NCBI GenBank assembly: GCA_963969395.1
Contig: OZ017805.1
Span: 5,518,001-5,582,000, forward strand
DNA length: 64,000 nucleotides
Origin: Pseudoscleropodium purum
Taxonomy: Eukaryota; Streptophyta; Bryopsida; Hypnales; Brachytheciaceae
Direction of reading: 5' to 3'
In this document: piece after piece, positions 26,509 to 36,231 of the stretch
How the letters are laid out: each line of letters begins with the position of its first letter
Numbering within the stretch: the stretch's first letter is position 1
Translations under genes and position numbers: made by a program
The notes under the pieces: model-generated
What the model was told of the DNA's origin: nothing
The model's database searches: none
The model's input: the letters and a program-made list of their open reading frames with translations, nothing else

Positions 26509-26867
26509 CACTACCAGAAATGCACAACCAAAACAATAGAAATTCAACTAATTTATGTAATTTGGGACAGTAGAATGACCATTTTGTAACTTTTTGTAAA
26601 AATCAATAAAATGGCAAATTCTTTCTATTGATTTGGATAGTGCAATGACCAAATCAATAAGTTCTTGATGAATTTGGAATCTTTTAAGAATGTTTTTGGA
26701 ATATTTGAGAATCTAAGTATAATGATTTAAAAAAAAAATTAATCATGTAAAATTCAATCTTTTTTCAATTCAATAGACTTTGGAGTTCATTCTCGTATAG
26801 TAGAATAAAAAAATTCAAAAAACTTAGAACTTAGAAAAGCTATAAATTTAAGATAATTTTCACTTCC

Positions 26868-27032
26868 AAAAATCCGTTTGTGATTTCGATCCTCTAATCA
26901 AAAGTTGTAGATAAAAATTAGAGAGGGAAAGTTAGGAACATTTATTTTGACATTTTCAAACATCCTCTTTGATTTTTGTCTATAACTTTTTATTGGAGAC
27001 TCAAAATCACAAACGGATTTTGGAAGGTGAAA
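26868..27032. repeat. Inner inverted repeat of the fold-back element
   Basis: The left arm contains AAAATCCGTTTGTGATTTCG and AAAAGTTGTAGATAAAAATTA; the right arm contains their near-complements around CACAAACGGATTTTGG and TTTTTGTCTATAACTTTT. Arms of roughly 60 bases flank a loop of about 40. Confidence 0.75.
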
Positions 27033-27194
27033 TTTAGTTTGAATTCACAATTTTTTTTAATTCCAAAATTTTTGAAAAAATGTATTCGACTATGACTAAA
27101 TAACTTCTGAAGTCCGCAGAAAATACAAAACACATGAAAAAACAATGAAAAAACTAAATATGTAGAATTCTAGTTCTTATGTGGTTACTTAAAC

Positions 27195-27380
27195 ATTTAG
27201 GTGGTTTAATGGTTGGAACCTTGAAACTCCAAATATGAGGTCCAAGGTTTGAATCCTCTTGGAGGCACCTACTCGCGTGGTAGGTGGCCTAAGTGGCTTT
27301 TACCCGCATGTTTGGCCGCTTGGGTAGCTTTGCTCACGTAGCGGGCTGCTTAAGAAGCTACTTGGGTAGAAAAAAAAATT
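27195..27380 (+). mobile_element. tRNA-derived SINE nested in the CACTA element
   Basis: An A-box-like TGGTTTAATGGTTGGAAC and a B box, AGGTTTGAATCC, lie at tRNA-like spacing. They are followed by a GC-richer body with repeated GGTGGC, GGCCGCTTGGG and AAGCTACTTGGG phrases and a terminal A tract (nine A after GGGTAG). This is the layout of a plant SINE. It sits between the inner hairpin and the right terminal repeat of the fold-back element, so it inserted later. Confidence 0.7.
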
Positions 27381-27599
27381 ATTTTACATGGACATTGTCC
27401 CAAAAAAAATTTAAATTTAATTTAAATTTAATTTTTTGATTTGTCCAAAACAACAAAAAAAATGAACAAAAAAAATCAATGGATTTTAGTTTGATTTTGT
27501 CCAAAACATCACCTCTAAAATAACTGAATCATTCAACAGATTTGAGTTGAAATTCTATTGTTTTGGTCATGAATTTTCTAGTAGTGAAATCAAGAGCAA

Positions 27600-30110
27600 T
27601 TGTGCTTAGTATTCATAGATGTGTGAATATGTCGAAGGTGGAAGTGAACAAGCTAAAGCCAAGTGAAATGAAGGCTATGCACTTTTTATATAAGCAGGTG
27701 TTTTGCCAATGTACACATGGGGCAAGAAGCCATTGACTGATAAGTTGGTTGAACGAATTCATGTGCATTACAAGTACTTGCATTAGGCTCCACCGAGAAG
27801 AATGGTATGTAGATCAATCTAGAAAAGTGGGTTGCAGGAGATCATGAACAAAATACGCAACGATGCAAACTATCACTCAAACTATAAAATTATTACTATC
27901 CTTCCATTGAAGCATGGCCTATACGATGTGGATAAATTAGTAGAGTACTTTGAGACATGCCCTATCAAAGAGCAACTTATAAATACAATACACTACTACA
28001 TTATTGGGGGATAGCATAATATTAAAGTCCATAAGGTCTTCTTAGAAAAAGGTGAAATTCCGGAGTGTGATACATAAGAAGCCTCTACCTTCACCATTAT
28101 TCCAATATGGGCATATAAATCAAAGTCCTTGGACATTATGCACCTTTTAAGAGCGCTCTACCAGAACATTGCCGGTGAGTAGACTTTTCTTATATAGCTC
28201 GTGCATGCTCGATTGAAGTGGAAAAATATGGATAGCCCTTAGCCATCTTTTACGGGAAGAACGCACTCTAAAGAATACTTGATATGTATAATAATCACAT
28301 TATTTGGTTTCTCTCTAAAGTTCGGTTTTACTTGTATGCTTTCGATGATCATTGTGAGATCTCACGATGCTCCAATGAGTAAGCAAAAATTTTCCCGAAC
28401 TTCACATTAGAGATTTATTTTGTTTATTTCCTTGAGCATGCTTTTTATCCATTGATGTTTACAATCTGCACTAGTGTTAAGGGCAATGACCCTCTTAAAT
28501 TGAAGACTTTGCTAGTCTTTTTGGAAAATGATGTTGATGTGGAGCGCTTTACTCAAATTGAGGACAAGTACGTTAAATATCAACTTCCTAATGGCTCCCC
28601 TTTGACTCAAAAATGAAATGGAAACCCTTTTCGTAGCACGACTTCAAGACTTTGTATGGTCTTTGCCTAGAGGATATCAACTATTTGGTGGACCTTATTG
28701 AAGCAAAGAAGATTTGGATGAAGAGTTCAAAGCTTGCAAAGGCAAATCCATTAAATGTGAGGAGGTAATTGTCAACTTTTGTTGTTGCAAGGATCAAAGA
28801 GAGGTTGGTGCGAGCTATGAAGAACAAGCTCATGTGCCATCATTGTCAACATCCCCTTCTAGAGTAAAGTCCTTGTATTGCAGCTAAATGGGATACATTT
28901 GCAATGGAGAAGATCATTTGTGAGTAACTAGAGTTTTGAGTGGACAAGAGTATGACCATGGTTCTAGGGAAGGAGTGGTTAGTACACTGAACAAGACCTC
29001 TTAATAAGACCTTTGACATAGACGATTGTCTCGTAGTAGTTAAGGCAATGTGGGCATCCTACATGGAAGTATATAAAGCACCAATTGTTGAGGAGTCCAT
29101 TGCCAATGGATTTGGAAAGAATTATTTCTACAAAATTATGGACAAAAGGAATTGGAATATTAGCGGCTTATTAGCAGACCCTACTGTTAGATCATGGAAA
29201 GGTAAGGAGAAGACGCACATGTACTTTTGGTTTCTATTTGAGGTTACAATGTCTAAGCCTTGCGTGAAATTGTTGGATAATCATAAGCTCAGAAGACTCT
29301 TTGATGCTCTTGAATGTCGAGATTCTAGTCAAAATCTTTTAAGCGCTCGATCTCCAATGGTTCTCATTACGGACACTTAGAGATTCCATGACATTCTTTG
29401 TCACTTGGAGAAACGTAGAGATGAGGCAAAGGTTAAAATTTGGGATCGACATGTTATTACCTATAGTCCAAGTCTTGAAGACAGCTTTCCCATCTCTGCT
29501 ATCAATGTTCCATGTACTATCTTCTTCATCTTCTTATTTGGTTACAACAAGGGCTAGGATGCATAAAGCTCCCTCAACAACTTTTTTGTTGGGAAAGATG
29601 TACCCATGAAATTAGCCTACCTTGCCAAGGAAATGGAAGACCTTGATACTTACTTCAAGTAACCAGGAATTTCATGGTTGAAGATTTCCACTATGTTAAG
29701 GATCTTTGTTGCTTACATAATTGATGACATGGTCATTGTGAATGTTAACGGTAGTCCAAAATTCACATACCTTGGTCTGGTAAGTTTTGTATTCAAAATT
29801 CTTCATGTCATTTTGAATGAAAGCTTTGTATAATTTATATGACTCTTTGTAACTTTTACATGTTAATCTGCATCAGTGGGACAATGCAAAGGTGCTTGAT
29901 GTTGTAGATTTTACAAATGCTTAATTGATTGGACATGTGGTTGCAAGACAAATTTGGGATCAGTTTCATCCGCCATGAAAAGCCAATTCTAAAGTAGAAG
30001 AAGATGATCCAGACATAGAGGAAGGCAATCAAAACACAGACTTTGAAAACCATAGCTCTACTTCTAAGTCAACAGAGGAGGACTCGAATTTGTGCATAGC
30101 AAAAATGATA
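27600..30110 (+). pseudogene. Decayed multi-exon orphan gene, repetitive plant family
   Basis: Coding blocks appear in order: EIMNKIRNDANYHSNYKI and LPLKHGLYDVDKLVEYFE (27832-28014); an Ile/Pro-rich stretch ending near HLLRALYQNIAGE (about 28140-28175); LKLKTLLVFLENDVDVERFT (about 28500); FYKIMDKRNWNISGLLADP and SWKGKEKTHMYFWFLFEV (29048-29380); EDLDTYFK and IIDDMVIVNVNGSPKFTYL (29630-29779). A 97-base intron at 29780-29876 has canonical GTAAGT and a CAG acceptor, joins in phase, and leads to WDNAKVLDVVDFTNA and VVARQIWDQFHPP, then an acidic tail. Stops and frameshifts break the frame in several places. I recall similar proteins as abundant hypothetical proteins in non-flowering plants, but know no function or name. 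It lies directly upstream of the FCP1-like remnant on the same strand. Confidence 0.55.
28350..28369. repeat. Dispersed palindromic motif copy
   Basis: Reads CATTGTGAGATCTCACGATG, one base from the perfect 20-bp palindrome. It lies within the orphan pseudogene, between coding blocks. Confidence 0.65.
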
Positions 30111-30155
30111 TAACCCCTCTTGTGCTCAAAAATGTTGGTGGGAATTTAGGAGGGA

Positions 30156-30175
30156 CATCGTGAGTTTTCACAATG
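30156..30175. repeat. Dispersed palindromic motif copy (decayed)
   Basis: Reads CATCGTGAGTTTTCACAATG, close to the palindromic consensus with changes at the centre and right arm. Confidence 0.5.
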
Positions 30176-30653
30176 GCAAATTTTGTTTGTTTGTGTTCTT
30201 GGCAATAAGATCAAACCACCCTTTTCAAACTAGTGATGAAAGTCCAATGTATAGGTGCCACTACTTCAAACTAAGATTGGGAATGTCCCTTTTTTTCTCT
30301 TCAAGGTTGGAATTATTAAGACCATCATTCATGTTGTATATTACTTAAAAGTAGCAAGATAAAACAAAGCAAGAAGCTAAAATAGAAATGTCCCCTTGTA
30401 GTTATTTGCAAAATCCTTACAACACTTTCTAGATCTCTAAAGTTAGAGTAATTCGTAATTAAATTTAAGAGAATTCTAGCTATCAAAACATCTCTAATTA
30501 GGCTTCATGGGATACTTTTCCTTTGCTTTGCACTTTTCATCATATATTTTGTAGTATCTGAAGTGATTGGGGTCCGCTACTATTTCAAGCTGATTGTTTT
30601 TTATGACGTATCATAGAAAAAATCACCAAAGCCGATGAAGTGGGCTAAAGAAG

Positions 30654-32384
30654 TTGAAGAATCCAACCGCACAACAACGTTTACGTACTCCTCCATTAGT
30701 GAGAAGATTTGAAAATGTGAAGGTGGCGAAGAAGTTAAAGAAAAGGGATTCTGAATTATTAGAGAATCGCAAGAATCTTGATGAAGGAAAACCATTCATG
30801 ACTGAGCCCACTTTGGATATCTCGCAAAGTTCTCCTCATAATTCCAACATTTTGTTTGATTATGTATTAGTGCATACGGATAAGCAAGGTCAATGCCTAC
30901 GCTTTTCAAATCCTTTAGTGGTTATTGGCACTACAGCACAAAATCCAAAAGCAAGAGAAATAGCAGCCAATTTAGTCTCATATGCATCTAAGGGTGTTAA
31001 GAACATGATTTCAAAGTCCACAAATAAGTAAGTTTTCTTTTCGTAAGATGGTGGTGCATGTGTAGAAGGCGACATGCGAGATGAATCTATTCTTAATGGT
31101 CTAGGGATGGAATCATTACGTCAAGAAGTAGCCTATGATGCATTGTGCAATCTTACAATGTCTAATGTTCCTCATTGTATTTTGACTGACGCCATACCAT
31201 ATAACATTCTAGAGGATACTTTGACGGATCTCAACCGAGTGAGTCCAAAGGCAGATAATACGAAAGTGAGGTTCTACTTAGGTGTCGTTTATGTAGATAG
31301 GATCTATATCAGAGATAGGTTTAAGGCTCTTTCTCATTTACCAAGACTAAATACAAGAATGAAGCGTGTCTTGACTTCTAAATATTCCAAATATCTTCAG
31401 GCTATAGTAGTTGCGTAGAACTTCACTTATCATAGCATTCTTGAAATTGCCTTGGAATAGAATACGCCTACAAAATTGGTTGAGGAGATTTAAGGAAATA
31501 GGGGCCCAAGAGGAGGACGAGGTTGACGGCATAGGGGCCCACGATGACAACAAGTTTGAAGGAGAAGAAGCTGAGGTGGACAACGAGGTTGAAGGAAAAG
31601 GAATTGAAGAAGACAACATCAAAGGTGCTTGAGGTGACATCCTACATTTTTTAAGGGATGGAATTTGTTGCCTACGGTTTTTAAATGACTACCTTCTAAT
31701 AAGGTGATGATCTTGTTGCTTGCAGCTATTGAGCATGCTAAATCCTTGGTACCAAAACCATTGATGTCAAGAAAGGTACCTTGCTGAATGTATATAGTGG
31801 TCCTTGACTAAAATGGACTTCTTTTTCACTGAACTTATACCTGTAGTAAACTTCATGTATAATGTTGTCCAGGTGTCACGGCCTTCGCAAATTGGTTACA
31901 TCTAAAGGCAAACATTGTACTCTGGAGCAGTGTTACAGCCAACAACATGGACAACTTGTTAGACATTCTGCTTGTAGATTCATCATTTGGTCCTCGAGAT
32001 GTAACATGTCTTACTCAAGCAACATGCACGAAGTTAAGTTACAAAGCTTTGAGTGTGCTGGATAAACCAATATTTCTGAAGGATTTTGGAACATTTGCAT
32101 GCATGGCTAGTTTATCATCTATAGAAAGTATTCTTCTAATTGATGACAATCCAGTTAAAAACCTGGCCAATGATTCACATAGCGTTGTTTTTCCATTGTC
32201 GTGGTGTAGTGATACACATGATACCTTTTTGGACGTGCATTTGTATCCTTGGCTTAATAAGCTTTTTAAATCAAATGATATTGTACTAGTGTATGTGAAG
32301 AATAATCACTTGTTTGCTGGTCAAAGTTCGATGGATGCTCTATCTAGTGAGAACTTTAATATATTGAAGGGGACCATGAATTAG
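30654..32384 (+). pseudogene. FCP1/NIF-like HAD phosphatase remnant, copy 1
   Basis: The first open block (30654-31031) is lysine-rich at its start (VAKKLKKRDSELLENRKN) and then has a VLVHTDKQGQCLRFSNP segment. The second (31074-31418) has no known domain. A low-complexity Glu/Asp-rich tract follows (31490-31630). After an acceptor-like TTGTCCAG at 31872, an uninterrupted exon (31873-32384) encodes FANWLHLKANIVLWSSVTAN, matching HAD motif II (hydrophobic run then S/T), and SIESILLIDDNPVKNLANDS, matching the IDD motif with a following Lys, then a PWLNKLF helix and a stop. That order is typical of FCP1/SCP-like CTD phosphatase domains. Motif I (DxDxT) was not found upstream; its exon may be lost or too diverged. 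Joining 30654-31640 to the HAD exon is inference. Confidence 0.6.
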
Positions 32385-32407
32385 CCACTTTCAAAAACAT
32401 GAAGCTT

Positions 32408-32427
32408 CATCGTGAGATCTCACGATA
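32408..32427. repeat. Dispersed palindromic motif copy (near perfect)
   Basis: Reads CATCGTGAGATCTCACGATA: 19 of 20 positions of the palindrome. It lies 24 bases past the stop codon of the HAD exon. Confidence 0.7.
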
Positions 32428-33119
32428 TTGGTCTTGGATTGTTTGTGGAATTTATAGACAAACAATGTAGATGGACATTAAAGTATATTGTAAATAATGT
32501 TGAAATGGAATTGGACATATTCTACCAATTTTTCTTCAAAAATGATACTTTTTGAGAAGCTGAAATAGTTCTAAAACCTTAACTTTACTATTGTCGTACA
32601 TTTAGATGAATGATTGTAAATGCACATTTGGTATATGTTCAATTGAAAGTACCTTAAAGTGACACCTCCTCAGAAATTGGATTTGAAATAGGGTTTGCAT
32701 CTTGTATTCCTTTTTTTCAGTTTCCATTCAAAGATCTCAAGATATTTTATTCTAAGTGAACTATATTTTGAACCCAACATACAATTGCGTAATAACTATA
32801 GTAGTAGACTTTGTTTTAAGTCCCTCACAATTTGTTTTCACACTTAGGGCGAATAGACATAAGCTATCTTTATTTGCTTCTAATTCAATGGAATACCTAA
32901 GTTACATACTCTTTGGTGGTATTGTATGTAGTGATGTGACAATCATTGAGAAAACTCTCAATGATTGCAGGTTCTATTTTTGGACAATACATAATTTATG
33001 TGTTGATCTTGGTTCACGTAGAAGGTGTTGCTCGTTGTATTGACTCGTGCTCTATGCGTGGAGGGTAGTGTAGCATAGCTTCCTAAAAATATAAACATAC
33101 CACTTGGCTTTCATGGCCT

Positions 33120-33465
33120 TTTTCAACATTTTGTCGAACACACTTATTGTGGCTTGTGGTCATCGATGCATACTTTGACTTTGGCAAAGATTCTTCGATG
33201 TCTTTTCCCACCCAAGATTGTAGAAGGGTTTCTTTATATTGCTATTGTTGACAAACCTAACAAAAACAACCCCTATCCAAATCGTAGTAAAATGTTGAAG
33301 CTTGTCTTAAGTAGTCCTAAACAGCGCAATGTTTTGTGGAATCAAACTATTGTAGTACTTGAGTTAGATCCTTTAAAGTGGCCATATGCGCGGGTATTAG
33401 AACCCTCAATATGTGCAAAGGATGATGTGGATTCTTTCAAATTACAATGTCCCTATTATGTATAA
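33120..33465 (+). pseudogene. FCP1-like HAD fragment, copy 2
   Basis: After a frame change the translation gives a GLWSSMHTLTLAKILRCLFP segment, comparable with LWSSVT in copy 1 and VWSSIKKSN in the 48.8-kb copy. Later comes NRSKMLKLVLSSPKQRNVLW and TIVVLELDPLKWP, where an IDDxPxK-type motif would be expected; here both aspartates of the pair are replaced or lost. The order and spacing fit the second half of an FCP1-like domain. It is a different subfamily from copy 1, not a tandem duplicate of it. Motif I is not visible upstream. Confidence 0.45.
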
Positions 33466-33663
33466 GTAGAGGTAGATATTAATGGAAAATCCTTTTAAAA
33501 AATACATTATTTTGGACCCTTCAATCAATGCCAGTATTTTATTTGGAAGGCTACTGTTTGTTATTTTTTGTATGAATATCAGTGAAAAGTAATTAAACCA
33601 CCTCTGTTGTAATTTATATTTTGAATTTCATATGAAATGCATATAAGTTCATTGCATTTGTCT

Positions 33664-33836
33664 TGTCATTTTTTCCTCAAGGTTTTCTTTCCTTCTTTCA
33701 AGGGCACAATGGTGTCGAAAATCCTAACATCCAAGGATCTCACGATGAACTCTACCATCAAGAAATTCAAATATTCCCTTCAAAGATTTTACTTTTTACT
33801 TTCAACCACATGTTGGTGTTCAAAATTTGTACAATA
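33664..33836. repeat. Satellite of about 105 bp, left block
   Basis: Two units start TTTTCTTTCCTTCTTTCAA (33683) and TTTTACTTTTTACTTTCAA (33789), 106 bp apart. Each carries AAGGATCTCACGATGAACTC-type sequence that belongs to the palindrome family. The block ends abruptly at the Tc1-like insertion; the array resumes at 34820. Confidence 0.75.
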
Positions 33837-34819
33837 CCCACCAACAAGTTTATATTCACATCAATCATTCTACAGAAACAAGGCATATATCTCCAATTTC
33901 AAATTGCCACCATTTGCTCAAAAATGATCCAAATCACAAACTAAAAAAGTGTGTTGGAGAGATAATGAAATCTTCTTTACTAATATATTAGGCATTTACA
34001 AAAAAAATTATAGATTTATATGTAAATATAGCATTTTTTTACAAACTATCTACCATTTAGTGCTACCACCATTAGCTTTGATTACAGCCTTCATATGGTG
34101 AGGCATGCTAGCAAGGAGAACTTCAATCATTTCTAAAGACACCTCTTCCCATGTCTTTTGAATGGTGTTGACTAATTCTTCTTAGTTTTGTGGTAGCTCT
34201 TCCTTTTGGATAATATCTTTCACAATCTTCCGTAGGTTTAGCTATCCAAGACCATTTGAATTGAGAACTGGAGCATCAACACTTACAAATTTGAGTGAAT
34301 TTTGTTCTTCCCATTGATGTTATATCCTCCAAAATCCTATAGAAGTAATGAATCCTCTCAATTCTACTATTTGTACAAAGTTGCAAGCTCAAGAAATAAA
34401 ACCACTAGAATTGCAACTACTTACAAAAAATAGTCACACAATGTATTGACAAGCTACCACATTGCTTGAATGACGTATGTTTTTTATTGAAAGGTTGGTA
34501 GAGATCCATATATGAAGCTCAAACTTACAAAAATCTGAAGTGTGTCAACTCAAAAAGGATGGATGTTGTCCTCATGGTGTAGAAGCTACAAACACAACTT
34601 GGAGTGCAATTAATGCAATCTGATTTTTCTTAGATACATGGCTCAAATTTACATACAAACGACACCTAGAATGTAGTTAATTTGTTTCTAAACAAACATG
34701 TGGCAGTTTTGTGAAGTTTGAAGTTGTAAATTAGGAGATATGATTTTTCAAAGTTGCACTTTTTTTTCACTAGCCCTTGGAGTTCAAAAATTTGAACGTA
34801 AACTTGTTGGTGGACACTA
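33837..34819 (-). mobile_element. Tc1-like (DD34E-type) element remnant inside the satellite
   Basis: The left end CCCACCAACAAGTTTA is matched by an inverted copy TAAACTTGTTGGTGG at the right end (34799-34813), and TA occurs at both junctions (33835-33836 and 34820-34821). Minus-strand sequence at about 34300-34048 encodes EELVNTIQKTWEEVSLEMIE and then SMPHHMKAVIKANGGSTKW followed by a stop. That is the typical C-terminus of a Tc1 transposase, helix then SMPRR..AVI.A.GG.T. Upstream catalytic regions are missing or decayed, and the element (983 bp) is shorter than intact Tc1 elements. Removing it restores the satellite phase, which supports the boundaries. Confidence 0.75.
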
Positions 34820-35395
34820 TACATCTAAGGATCTCACGGTGAACTCTACCATAAAAAATTTTAATTTTTTTCCTCAAAAGTTTTCTTTCCTACTTTCAAG
34901 GGCACAATGGTGTTCGAAATCCTAACACCCAAAGATTTCACAATGAATTTTATTATCAAGAAGTTCAAATATTCCATTCAAAGGTTTTGCTTTCTACTTT
35001 CAAAGACAGAGTGGTCTTTACAATTCTAGCATCCAAAGATTTCACAATAAACTATACCATCAAAAAATTCAACTTCTTTTGCCAAAGGTTTTCTTTTCTA
35101 CTTTCAAAGGCATGGTGGTGTTTGAAATCCTAACATCTAAGGATCTCACGATGAATTGTATCATCAAGAAGTTCAAATGTTCCCTTTAAAGATTTTACTT
35201 TTTACTTTCAACAAGATGGTGGTGTTTAAATTCCTTGCATTCAAGGATCTCACAATGAACTCTACCATTTGAAAGTCCAACTTTTTTCCTCAAAGGTTTT
35301 CTTTCCTACTTTCAATGGTCTCATGATGTCCAAAATCCTAACATCCAATGATCTCACAATGAATTCTACTATCAGAAAGTCCAAATTTCACCCCT
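34820..35395. repeat. Satellite of about 105 bp, right block
   Basis: TTTTCTTTCCTACTTTCAA-type starts occur near 34880, 34985, 35088, 35191 and 35298, spacings 103-107 bp. Every unit has AAxGATxTCACxATGAAxT followed by xTACCATCAAGAA. The AATGAACTCTACCATCAAG phrase is shared with the 29-bp array at 6213, linking the two arrays. Confidence 0.8.
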
Positions 35396-36001
35396 AAGTC
35401 CAAAAGTAGTTAAATATGGCATTAATCATGTTCTAATGTAAAAACAACACATTGTGTTCATGGATTAAGTGTTAATTCAATACGTTGGAGTGCATAGTAA
35501 AAAATATGTAGAAACAGAATACCAAAAGTTAATTGAAGTAAAGGAAAGCTTCAAATCCTCATTCATCTATATTGCAATGAAGCAAAGTCCAGCTTTAAAC
35601 TAAAGTTCACCTACATTCCAATGAAAGGATCTCATTACATTTTAAAAGCATATAGACATTACCAAAATAGACACATAGAGTAGGGATCATTGTTGCTTTG
35701 GAATTTGTATTAACTAAGAGTCAAGTAGGGATCATTGTTGCTCTGATATTTATATTAACTAAGAGTCATTTTGGGCTTGGAATAGTACAAGCAAGTCTCA
35801 AATTCATATATAAAGACTAGAGGAAATGGTGACAAATAAGAGACATCTCCATTAACTGCCAACTCTAGAGTACAAAGCAAGTCTCAGATTCATGCAACAA
35901 GTACTAGAAGAAACGATGACAAGTAAGAGACATACCCATCGACTGCCAATGCTAGAGTACAAAGGATAGCAATGAATGGATAAAAAATGTGTATTGTACT
36001 T
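35396..36001. repeat. Two small tandem duplications
   Basis: A 54-bp unit starting AGTAGGGATCATTGTTGCT is duplicated in 35682-35790. An 87-bp unit containing AGCAAGTCTCAxATTCAT and CTAGAGTACAAAG is duplicated in 35789-35963. The rest of the interval shows nothing recognised. Confidence 0.7.
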
Positions 36002-36231
36002 TCATGGTCTATCCAAAACTTAGCATGCATTTCCAAAGCTTTCATGGTCTGTCTAAAACTTAGCATGTGTTTCTAAAGCTGTCATGATTTATCTAAAACT
36101 TAGCATGCATTTCCAAAGCTTTCATGGTTTGTCCAAAACTTAGCATACATTTCCAAAGTTTTCATGGTCTATCCAAAACTGAGCATGCGTTTCGAAAGCT
36201 TTCATGGTCTATCCAAAACTTAACATGTGTA
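36002..36231. repeat. 40-bp minisatellite, about six units
   Basis: Units begin TCATGGTCTATCCAAAACTT and continue AGCATGCATTTCCAAAGCTT; the first five keep an exact 40-bp period with a few substitutions, and the sixth runs into unique sequence. The open frame at 36124-36330 is a by-product of the array. Confidence 0.85.

Larger units (their letters stand above)
26509..27586. mobile_element. Fold-back non-autonomous CACTA element
   Basis: The left end reads CACTACCAGAAATGCACAAC, and the right end on the other strand reads CACTACTAGAAAATTCATGA. Beyond these the two ends share ACCAAAACAATAGAA and TTCAACT, so the terminal inverted repeats are about 40 bp. The flanking trinucleotides (GGA, AAA) do not match, so the target duplication is lost or mutated. 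An inner inverted repeat at 26868-27032 would fold into a long hairpin. There is no coding capacity. The family differs from the CACTA copies at 1 and 39355. Confidence 0.75.

Noticed and set aside
27195..27270. A/B-box sequence as a functional tRNA gene
   Set aside because: No cloverleaf pairing is evident, and it is followed by a SINE-like body and A tail.
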